From NCBI RefSeq assembly GCF_001463765.1, contig NZ_BBWK01000013.1, forward strand, positions 1 to 61,785: a stretch of 61,785 nucleotides of DNA. The letters are read 5' to 3'. The position numbers were made by a program, and so were the translations under genes. Origin of the DNA: Aureimonas sp. AU4 (lineage in GTDB: Bacteria; Pseudomonadota; Alphaproteobacteria; Rhizobiales; Rhizobiaceae). Below are positions 19,277 through 26,540 of the stretch, one piece after another; position 1 is the first letter of the stretch, and each line of letters opens with the position of its first letter. The notes beneath the pieces were generated by a model. That model ran no database searches and was not told the origin of the DNA. It worked only from the letters and a program-made list of their open reading frames with translations.

Positions 19277-19894
19277 ATGGCCGAGGCGAGACAAGCGCTG
19301 CAGCTGACCACGGGCACCAAGCGTCTGGCGGAGGCCGTGCGCGCGGCCCGCATCAACAGCGCCCAGCGCACCGACATCGTGGTGGACATCCGCGAGGCCG
19401 ACCGCGCGCGGCTCGAGATTTTCGCCGAGGCGCTCCAGCCGATCAGCGACGCGGTGCCGCCCGAGGACGACCTCTTCGAGTTCAACCTGACGGGCGGAAC
19501 CCAGCCCCGCTTCTGGATCGACGGCACGGCGCAGGTCCTCATGGCCCGCGACCGCCGCACTTACCGCTTCGTGCGCGACACGCGTCTCGGCCGCGTCACG
19601 CTCGCCGAGTCCTCCGACCCGCACGTTCTCGTCGAGCGCGTCACGGAATACGTGGCCGAGCGGATCGTGGAGCGCGACAAGGCGCTGGCCGTGAGCGATG
19701 CGGGCAGCGGTCGCACGCTTGCCGAGCCGCGCCTCGCCCCGCCGCCCGCTTCCACCGCCGAGCCGCTGCGCCTCATGCCCCGGCCGCGCTCGACCGACCT
19801 CGTGATCGCCCTGTCGTGGCTCCTGATCGGCATCGTGGCGGGCGCCGGCGCGCTGCTTCTCTTCGCCGCGCTGCGCGGCACGCCGATCGTCTGA
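19277..19894 (+). CDS. Conserved-looking unknown protein with a C-terminal membrane anchor
   Basis: 205 residues from the ATG at 19277, chosen for the GAGGG 8 nt upstream; ATG 19262 and GTG 19244 are also in frame. The body is soluble and mixed alpha/beta, with paired segments such as RTDIVVDIREADRARLEIF and PRFWIDGTAQVLMARDRRTYRF. A Pro-rich hinge follows, then a single C-terminal membrane span (VIALSWLLIGIVAGAGALLL) with almost no tail. That predicts a tail-anchored inner-membrane protein facing the cytoplasm. I do not recognise a functional family. It is convergent with the BenE-type gene 10 bp away. Confidence 0.72.
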   Translation: MAEARQALQLTTGTKRLAEAVRAARINSAQRTDIVVDIREADRARLEIFAEALQPISDAVPPEDDLFEFNLTGGTQPRFWIDGTAQVLMARDRRTYRFVRDTRLGRVTLAESSDPHVLVERVTEYVAERIVERDKALAVSDAGSGRTLAEPRLAPPPASTAEPLRLMPRPRSTDLVIALSWLLIGIVAGAGALLLFAALRGTPIV

Positions 19895-19904
19895 CGGCGC
19901 GTTC

Positions 19905-21062
19905 TCAGGCGCGCCGCAGCCGCTTGGCGCCGAGAACGAGCCCGCCGGCGAGCAATCCCCAGAACGGGGCGCTGATCCCGCCGAAGGCCGTGCCCGAGCC
20001 CGTCACGAGGAAGCAGAGCACCGCCGCTTCCCGCAGATCCGCCTTTTCCATCATCGCCCCGGCGGCCGCCGTCAGAGCGCCGACCAGCGCCAGACCCGCC
20101 AGCGCCTGGACGAGCAGCGGGTCGCGCGCGGCAAAGCTTGCGACAAGCCCCGCGCCAAGGCCGAAGGCGACATAGGCGACCCCCGACGAGACGCCCGACC
20201 ACCAGCGCAGCGCGGTGTCGGGACCCGCCTCGTCGCCCGCGCAGATCGCCTGCGTCAGAGCGGCGAGGTTCACGGCATGTCCGCCGAAGGGCGCGACCAG
20301 TAGCGTCGTGAGGCCCGTCGCGGCGAAGAGGGGGCCGGGCGCGGGCTGGTAGCCGTAGACCTTCAGGACCGCGAGGCCCGGAACGTTCTGCGAGGCCATG
20401 GTCACGAGAAAGAGCGGCAGTCCGATGCCCAGAAGCGCGCCCCAGTCGAGGCTCGGCACGACGAGGACGGGGCTGGCGAGCGCGGGCAGGGCGGCCGCGC
20501 CCGAAGCCGGATGGCCGGCGAGAAGGGCGAGCGTGACGAGCGCCGCCGCCGGCACGGCGAGGAGCCGGCTGAAGCGCCCGACCAGGAACCACGCTCCTGC
20601 GATGAGCAGGCCGCCGAAGGGATCCTGGGCGATGGCGCGCACCGGCGCGAGGCAGATCGGCAGAAGGACGCCCGCCAGCATCGCGGCGGCAAGCGGCCCG
20701 GGAATGCGGGCGATGAGGCGGCCGAGCGGGCGCACCGCACCCGCCAGGATCACGAGGACGCCGGCGAGAAGAAAGGCGCCGACCGCCGCCGGAAAGCCGC
20801 CGACGGGAAGCGCCGCGCCGGCCAGCAGCGCCCCGCCCGGCGTCGACCAGGCGACCGAGATGGGCATGCGCGTTCGCCACGAGACGAGGATCGCGCAAAG
20901 CCCCATGCCGACCGAGAGTGCCATGAGGCCGGACGAGGCCTCGGCCGGGCTCGCGCCCGCCGCCAGCAGCCCGCCATAGACGACCGAGAAGGACGAGACG
21001 AAACCGACAAAGGCGGCGAGCAGCCCGGCCAGGATCGGGGCCGGGGGCGGAAGGCGGGTCAT
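19905..21062 (-). CDS. BenE-family benzoate/proton symporter-like membrane protein
   Basis: 385 residues from the ATG at 21062 (MTRLPPPAPILAGLL); a start at 21110 adds only a basic tail. About 11-12 membrane spans are visible. The family-typical segments are VAWSTPGGALL, ASQNVPGLAVLKVYGYQP and PFGGHAVNLAALTQAICAG. BenE proteins belong to the nucleobase/ascorbate-transporter superfamily and carry benzoate or related aromatics with protons. No aromatic-degradation gene lies nearby, so the substrate is open. Confidence 0.88.
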   Translation of the reverse strand: MTRLPPPAPILAGLLAAFVGFVSSFSVVYGGLLAAGASPAEASSGLMALSVGMGLCAILVSWRTRMPISVAWSTPGGALLAGAALPVGGFPAAVGAFLLAGVLVILAGAVRPLGRLIARIPGPLAAAMLAGVLLPICLAPVRAIAQDPFGGLLIAGAWFLVGRFSRLLAVPAAALVTLALLAGHPASGAAALPALASPVLVVPSLDWGALLGIGLPLFLVTMASQNVPGLAVLKVYGYQPAPGPLFAATGLTTLLVAPFGGHAVNLAALTQAICAGDEAGPDTALRWWSGVSSGVAYVAFGLGAGLVASFAARDPLLVQALAGLALVGALTAAAGAMMEKADLREAAVLCFLVTGSGTAFGGISAPFWGLLAGGLVLGAKRLRRA

Positions 21063-21140
21063 GGCGGGACTTTTCTCGCGCGGCGGGACGACCCGCCGCT
21101 TACGACGCATCGCCGCCGGGCCGCAAGCGCGATGCCGGCC

Positions 21141-22124
21141 TTACGGTTCCACCGCGAGCGGCGCGTCGGCGGGACCGGCCTCTCGCGCGTCGGAGCGTGG
21201 GCGGGCGTCCACCGCCGTTCCGTTCGACAGGAGCTGTCGCTCGCGCACCCAGCCGATGCCCGCATTGTCGGGGCTGAGGCCGCGCTCGCGCTGGGTCAGG
21301 GTCCAGTTCCCCGCCTCGCCCTCGATCTCGAACAGGTTGTAGCGCGAGGCCGGCTTGTCGCCGCCCGTCCCCTGGCTGGCGGAGGGCACGCCCACCACGG
21401 GCACCCGGTCGCCGCCGGGCCCGGTCAGCCAGTAGAGCGTGTCGAGATGGGTGTGGCCGTGCAGGACGAGCTCGGCCCCGACATCGTGGATGACCTTCGA
21501 GAAGTACTGCTTGCCGATCAGGCGCTTCGACCAGGCGGCGGCGCCCGCGATCGGCGGATGGTGGATCATCAGGACGCGGAAGAGGCCGCGCTCGCGCGCC
21601 TGCTCCAGGAGGCGGGCGGTGGCGAGCGCTTGCCCGCGCTTGAACGTGCCGGTGGCGAAGAAGGGGGCGGTCGCCTCGGCCGAGGACGTGCCGACGATCG
21701 CCAGCGGCCCGCGCACGCGCAGGTACGGAAAGCGCGGGTGGCCCGCCGTGCCGCCGCCGTCGCCCACCGACCAGGGGCGCCAGGCGGCGAGCGCGCGCTT
21801 GAGGGCCCCCGGCACGTAGGCGTCGTGGTTGCCGGGCACGACCGACACCCAGGCCGGGTCGCCCAGATTCTCCAGCCACAGCCGGGCCCCCTCGATCTCC
21901 TTGCGCGTGGCGAGGTTCACGAGATCGCCCGTCACCGCGACGTGATCGGGGCGCTGGGCGCGCATGTCGGCGATGAGGTTCAGGAGCGTCGTCCCGAACA
22001 TCGCCTGCTTCCGGTTGCGCTGCCAGTTGATGTAGCCGGTGATGCGCTTGGAGGCGAGTTCGCGGTAGGACAGCTCCGGCAGGGGGCCGAGATGGACGTC
22101 GGAAAGATGGGCGAGGCGGAACAT
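21141..22124 (-). CDS. Calcineurin-like metallophosphoesterase
   Basis: 327 residues from the ATG at 22124 (MFRLAHLSDVHLG); upstream extension would run through the divergent NUDIX gene. All five metal-site motifs are present: LSDVHLG, VTGDLVN, VPGNHD, IHHPP and LHGHTHLD. The set matches a dinuclear metal phosphoesterase of the 3',5'-cAMP phosphodiesterase-like (CpdA-like) group. It is likely cytoplasmic, as no signal peptide is seen. It is divergent from the NUDIX gene with 45 bp between starts. The substrate is not evident. Confidence 0.9.
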   Translation of the reverse strand: MFRLAHLSDVHLGPLPELSYRELASKRITGYINWQRNRKQAMFGTTLLNLIADMRAQRPDHVAVTGDLVNLATRKEIEGARLWLENLGDPAWVSVVPGNHDAYVPGALKRALAAWRPWSVGDGGGTAGHPRFPYLRVRGPLAIVGTSSAEATAPFFATGTFKRGQALATARLLEQARERGLFRVLMIHHPPIAGAAAWSKRLIGKQYFSKVIHDVGAELVLHGHTHLDTLYWLTGPGGDRVPVVGVPSASQGTGGDKPASRYNLFEIEGEAGNWTLTQRERGLSPDNAGIGWVRERQLLSNGTAVDARPRSDAREAGPADAPLAVEP

Positions 22125-22169
22125 GCGCGATGAACTAGCCGGTGGCGGCCCGTCGAAAAGGGTGGACGC

Positions 22170-22634
22170 GTGAAGAGAAGCCTTCAGCGCGCGCTGCGCC
22201 CGATCCTGCGCGCGGGCGCGCTCGTGCAGCGACCGATGACGCTGGGCGTGCGCCTTGCCGCCTTCGACGCGCGCGGACACGTCTTTCTCGTGCGCCACAC
22301 CTACATGTCGGGCTGGTACCTGCCGGGCGGGGGCGTCGACCCGAACGAGACGGCGGTGGCGGCCGCCCGGCGCGAGGCCTTCGAGGAGGGACGGCTGGAA
22401 TGCCCGGCCGACCCGGAACTCCTCGCGGTCTTCCTGAACCGGCGCGAGTGGCGCGACCACGTGCTTCTCTACCAAGTCCACGGCGTGCGTCAGGACGCGC
22501 CGCGCGCGCCCGACCGCGAGATCGCCGAGAGCGGGTTCTTCGCCCCGGACGCCTTGCCGGAGGAGGCCACGCCGGCCACGCGGCGGCGCCTTGCCGAGAT
22601 CGCCGCGGGCGGACCCTATCCGCCGGAATGGTAG
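22170..22634 (+). CDS. NUDIX hydrolase
   Basis: 154 residues from a GTG with AAAAGGG upstream. The NUDIX box is recognisable, beginning GGGVDPNETAVAAARREAFEEG; the final residues of the box (normally EExG after RE) are degenerate at one position. The WYLPGGGVDPNET context resembles small housekeeping nucleotide or sugar pyrophosphohydrolases. It is tail to tail with the hydroquinone reductase gene, 1 bp apart. Confidence 0.86.
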   Translation: MKRSLQRALRPILRAGALVQRPMTLGVRLAAFDARGHVFLVRHTYMSGWYLPGGGVDPNETAVAAARREAFEEGRLECPADPELLAVFLNRREWRDHVLLYQVHGVRQDAPRAPDREIAESGFFAPDALPEEATPATRRRLAEIAAGGPYPPEW

Positions 22635-22635
22635 G

Positions 22636-23628
22636 TCAGGCGGCGCGTCGCAGCTGGTCCCGGCCGTGCGGCGCGTCGAGCGTCAGCTCGGGCCCGAGCG
22701 GTACGACGCCGGTCGGGTTGATGGTCTTGTGGCTCTCGTAATAGTGACCCTTGATGTGCCGGAAATCGACCGTCTCCCGAATGCCCGGCCACTGGTAGAG
22801 CTCGCGCAGATAGCCCTGTAGGTTGGGATAGTCCGCGATGCGGCGCAGGTTGCACTTGAAGTGACCGTGATAGACCGCATCGAAGCGCACCAGCGTCGTG
22901 AACAGGCGCCAGTCCGCCTCGGTGATGCGCTCGCCCATCAGGTAGCGTCGTGTCGCCAGCCGCTCCTCCAGCCAGTCCAGCGTCTCGAAGAGCGGCCGGA
23001 AGGGCTTCTCGTAGGCTTCCTGCGTCGTGGCGAAGCCGCACTTGTAGACCCCGTTGTTGACGGTGTCGTAGATGCGCTGGTTCACCGCGTCGATCTCGGC
23101 CGCGAGACCGTCGGGGTAAAGGTCCGGCGCGCCCGCGTCGGCGATCCCATGGAACGAGCGGTTGAACATGCGCAGGATCTCGGCCGACTCGTTGGAGACG
23201 ATCGTATTTTCCTGCTTGTCCCACAGGACCGGCACCGTGACGCGGCCGGTATAGTGCGGATCGGCCTCGAGATAGATCTCGTAGAGGCGCTTCGCCCCGT
23301 TCACTGTGTCGGGTAGCGTGCCGGGGCGATCGGAGAAGGTCCAGCCCTCCTCGCCCATGAACCAGTCCACGACCGAGAGCGTGACGGCCTCCTCCAACCC
23401 CTTCAGTCGGCGAGCGATCAGCGTGCGGTGCGCCCAGGGGCAGGCGAGCGAAACGTAGAGGTGGAAGCGCCCGGCCTCGGCCTTGACGCCGGGCTGCCCG
23501 TTCGGACCGGGCCCGCCGTCGGCGGTCACCCAGCGGCGGAAGCTCGTCGTCGTGCGCTCGAAGGAGCCGCCGGTCTTCCCGGTATCGTACCACTGGTCGC
23601 GCCATTCGCCGTTCACCAGAAGTCCCAT
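22636..23628 (-). CDS. yqjG: Glutathionyl-hydroquinone reductase (YqjG/ECM4-type GST)
   Basis: 330 residues, the usual length. The catalytic motif ACPWAHR contains the nucleophilic cysteine that distinguishes this Xi-class GST group. Further family segments are FSDRPGTLPDTVNG, VPVLWDKQENTIVSNESAEI and the C-terminal IKGHYYESHKTINPTGVVPLGP. It reduces glutathionyl-(hydro)quinones and releases glutathione. A cytoplasmic, single-gene unit. Confidence 0.95.
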   Translation of the reverse strand: MGLLVNGEWRDQWYDTGKTGGSFERTTTSFRRWVTADGGPGPNGQPGVKAEAGRFHLYVSLACPWAHRTLIARRLKGLEEAVTLSVVDWFMGEEGWTFSDRPGTLPDTVNGAKRLYEIYLEADPHYTGRVTVPVLWDKQENTIVSNESAEILRMFNRSFHGIADAGAPDLYPDGLAAEIDAVNQRIYDTVNNGVYKCGFATTQEAYEKPFRPLFETLDWLEERLATRRYLMGERITEADWRLFTTLVRFDAVYHGHFKCNLRRIADYPNLQGYLRELYQWPGIRETVDFRHIKGHYYESHKTINPTGVVPLGPELTLDAPHGRDQLRRAA

Positions 23629-23931
23629 GCGTCCGTCTCCCTGTCTCGTGTCCGTCGCCCCTCATACCCGAAAGGCGCGCATGCCGTTCCCGTCCGCCCC
23701 ACGACGGATCGTCAACAGCGGCTGGCCGGTGGACGCTCGCGTCCCGCGATGGTAAGAGCGCCGACCGACCGGACATGCGAGGCATGCGGGTCGTGACGAG
23801 GAACGGGGCAGCCATGCTGCGACGACGACGCGAGATCTGCCCGACCCGGCCCTGAGGGACCGCCGCATCGCCTGAGCGCGCGGGGTCCGGGGCCCTTCGC
23901 CGCGAACCTTCCCCGATCCCGCAAGGCCCCC
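23629..23931. other. 303-bp divergent intergenic region
   Basis: This lies between yqjG (minus) and the GNAT gene (plus) and must hold both promoters. I see no convincing gene. A 13-codon frame starting at the ATG 23814 is Arg-rich and has no support. No strong hairpin or recognisable regulator site was found. Confidence 0.6.
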
Positions 23932-24444
23932 ATGCTGTCGCTCCAACAGGACCTCGACGTCCTCTACGCCCCCGAATCCGCCCTCCACGCCGCCGCGATC
24001 GAGGAGATCGCGGCCGAAGCCTTCGGGCCGGGACGTTTCACGCGCGCCGCCGAGCGCGTGCGCGAGCAGCAGCCGCACGACCCCTCCTTGTCGCTCGTCG
24101 CCTTCCTGCATGGCGATGTGGTGGGCTCGGTGCGCCAGACGCGGGTGCGGATTGGCCGGACGCCGGTCGTGATGCTCGGGCCGCTCGCCGTGCGCCCGCT
24201 CTTCAAGAAGCGCGGCATCGGGCGCGAACTCATGGCGCGCGCCGCGCGGCGCGCCGCCGAGGCGGGCGAGCGGGCGATCTTCCTGGTCGGCGACCGGGCC
24301 TATTACGAGCCCCTCGGCTACCGGCCCCTTCCGGTGGGCAGCGTGCGGATGCCGGGTCCCGTCGACGAGCGGCGCATCCTCGGCCTCGAACTCGTTCCCG
24401 GCGCGCTGGAAGGCGCGAGCGGCGCGGTACTGCCGCGCCGCTGA
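23932..24444 (+). CDS. GNAT-family N-acetyltransferase
   Basis: 170 residues. The acetyl-CoA-binding signature is LGPLAVRPLFKKRGIGRELM (motif A, RxxGIGxxL type), followed by FLVGDRAYYEPLGYRPLP, which is typical of the YhbS-like acetyltransferases. The acceptor substrate cannot be deduced. It is convergent with the amidotransferase-like gene, 7 bp apart. Confidence 0.9.
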   Translation: MLSLQQDLDVLYAPESALHAAAIEEIAAEAFGPGRFTRAAERVREQQPHDPSLSLVAFLHGDVVGSVRQTRVRIGRTPVVMLGPLAVRPLFKKRGIGRELMARAARRAAEAGERAIFLVGDRAYYEPLGYRPLPVGSVRMPGPVDERRILGLELVPGALEGASGAVLPRR

Positions 24445-24451
24445 GGCCGCC

Positions 24452-26530
24452 TCAGCGCCCTTCGCGGTACCACGTCGCCGAAAGCGCCAGGAGAAGCACG
24501 GCGAGCCCGAGGAAGCCGGCGAAGAGCGGCGTGCGGTCGACGCCGCGAAGCACGGTCTCCTCGGTCGTGCGAAGGCCGATCCAGTCGCGGCCCGCCGCAT
24601 CCGCCCGCACGCCCACCGGCACGACGCGCGGCACCTCGACCTCGCTTCCTGCAGCGGCTGCGAGCCGGCGCACCGAGCCGCCCGAGCCCTCCGCGATCGG
24701 CTCGAGCTTCTGCGTCGTCGAGATCGCCTCGCGATACTCGCGCGGGTTCACCGGCCCGACATTGGCGAGCGCGCGCAGCTCGCCGTTCGCGACCTGATAG
24801 AGGCCGAGCTCGCTAGCGGGCAGCGAGCCGCGCCATTCGCCGGGCTCGCCCTGGGTCAATGCGAGGGGCACGGCGCGCCCGGTCGGCGTCACGACGGTCG
24901 CGGGGCCGGGATCGTCGCCGATCGTCCGGCGCACGACGGTGAGCTGCCCGTCGGCGCCTTTGGCGTCGAGCGCCTCCTCCTCCAGCTCCGGCTCCTTCAT
25001 CAGCCAATGGGCGAGGCGGCGGAAGAGCGGCACGTGCGGGCCGCCGCCCTCATACCCGCGCGACCAGAGCCATCCCTGGTCCGACAGCAGCAGCGCGACG
25101 CGTCCCTCGCCGGCGCGGTTGAGCACGAGGAGCGGCTTGCCGTCGGGACCCGTCATCACGGTCTCGCCGCGCGGACGGTCGATGTCGATCGAGCGGAACC
25201 ACGGGCTCCAGCTCGGCGGCGAGGCGTTCGAGCCCGGCAGGTCGCGCGTGACAGGATGCTTGCGGCCGAGTTCCGACAGGGTCGGGCGGAAGGCGCGCTG
25301 GTCCACCGTGCCGGTCGGCATGGCGGGAAGCACGGCGGCGAGCGGCGAGTTGGCGACCGAGTCGGGGCCCGCGAATTCCGGGCCGCTCGCGATCAGCATC
25401 GCGCCGCCCTTCTCGACGTACTGCGCGATGTAGTCGTAGTAGAGCGTCGGCAGGACGCCGCGCCGCTGGTAGCGGTCGAAGATGATGAGGTCGAAGTCGT
25501 CGATCTTCTCGACGAAGAGCTCGCGTGTGGGGAAGGCGATCAGCGACAGCTCGTTGATCGGCGTGCCGTCCTGCTTCTCGGGCGGGCGCAGGATCGTGAA
25601 GTGGACGAGGTCGACCGCGGCGTCGGACTTCAGGAGGTTGCGCCAGGTGCGCTCGCCGGCATGCGGCTCGCCCGAGACGAGCAGCACGCGCAGGTTCTCG
25701 CGGATGCCGTCGATCACCGCGATGGCGCGGTTGTTGACGGGCGTGATCTCGCCGGGCGCAACGGCCGCCGCCATCTCGACGATGTTCTTGCCCGCGCGCG
25801 GCAGCGTGACCGAGATCGCGGTCTCGCGTCCCGGCACGGCCTGCAGGCGCTGGATGAGGTCGCCGTTCAGGAAGACCTGGACATCCACCGGGTTCTGGGA
25901 AGCGCGCGGCCCTTCCTCCACGACCCGGAAGGACAGGGACTGCGGCTGGTCGACGAGGCCGAAGCGCGGCGCGGTCACGACGTCGAGCCGGCGGTCGAAC
26001 TCGTCCGCCCGGCCCGTCACGAGCGCATGGACGGGCGCCCGGAAGCCGAGCGCCGCCGCGGTCTCGGGAATGTCGTGGACCTGCCCGTCGGTCACCATGA
26101 CGGCGCCCGCGACGCGGGCAGGCGAGACGTCGCGAAGCGCGCCCTGGAGCGCGCCGAAGAGGGCGGTGGTCGCGTCGCCCTCGCCGGCCGAGCGCGCCTC
26201 GACGGTGCGCACCTCGAACTCGGGATGGGTGGCGAGCGACGCCTTGAGGGCTTCCGCCGCCGCGTCGGTCTGCGCCGTTCGCTCGCCGATCGACTGGCTC
26301 TGCGAGCGGTCGAGGACGAGGGCGACGACGCTCTTCAGGGGGTCGCGCTCCTCGCGCAGCACGACCGGGTTGAGGAGGGCGAGCAGCAGCGCGCAGATCG
26401 CGCCGACCCGCACCAGGCTGCCGCGCAGGCGCGACATCACGAGCGCCAGCGCCAGCAGCACCGCCGGAACGGCCAGAAGCGCGATCACGGTCCAGGAGAA
26501 GAAGGGCGAGAAGCTCACGGACCAGGTCAT
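24452..26530 (-). CDS. Membrane protein with VWA-like and glutamine-amidotransferase-like domains
   Basis: 692 residues. There are two N-terminal membrane spans (about 12-30 and 36-58). A von Willebrand A-like domain follows with an intact metal-site DRSQS (DxSxS) and TDGQVHD. A periplasmic domain resembles class I amidotransferases (LRVLLVSGEPHAGERTWRN, LIIFDRYQRRGVLP) but shows no evident catalytic Cys. One C-terminal span ends in WYREGR. It is the last gene of the MoxR operon, 10 bp after the DUF4159 gene. MoxR-linked VWA proteins generally act in envelope maintenance or maturation of periplasmic proteins; that role is inferred. Confidence 0.85.
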   Translation of the reverse strand: MTWSVSFSPFFSWTVIALLAVPAVLLALALVMSRLRGSLVRVGAICALLLALLNPVVLREERDPLKSVVALVLDRSQSQSIGERTAQTDAAAEALKASLATHPEFEVRTVEARSAGEGDATTALFGALQGALRDVSPARVAGAVMVTDGQVHDIPETAAALGFRAPVHALVTGRADEFDRRLDVVTAPRFGLVDQPQSLSFRVVEEGPRASQNPVDVQVFLNGDLIQRLQAVPGRETAISVTLPRAGKNIVEMAAAVAPGEITPVNNRAIAVIDGIRENLRVLLVSGEPHAGERTWRNLLKSDAAVDLVHFTILRPPEKQDGTPINELSLIAFPTRELFVEKIDDFDLIIFDRYQRRGVLPTLYYDYIAQYVEKGGAMLIASGPEFAGPDSVANSPLAAVLPAMPTGTVDQRAFRPTLSELGRKHPVTRDLPGSNASPPSWSPWFRSIDIDRPRGETVMTGPDGKPLLVLNRAGEGRVALLLSDQGWLWSRGYEGGGPHVPLFRRLAHWLMKEPELEEEALDAKGADGQLTVVRRTIGDDPGPATVVTPTGRAVPLALTQGEPGEWRGSLPASELGLYQVANGELRALANVGPVNPREYREAISTTQKLEPIAEGSGGSVRRLAAAAGSEVEVPRVVPVGVRADAAGRDWIGLRTTEETVLRGVDRTPLFAGFLGLAVLLLALSATWYREGR

Positions 26531-26540
26531 GGGGCGATCC

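Noticed and set aside
23483..23755. Small plus-strand frame crossing the yqjG start
   Set aside because: It overlaps the conserved N-terminus of yqjG and has no recognisable domain or ribosome site.
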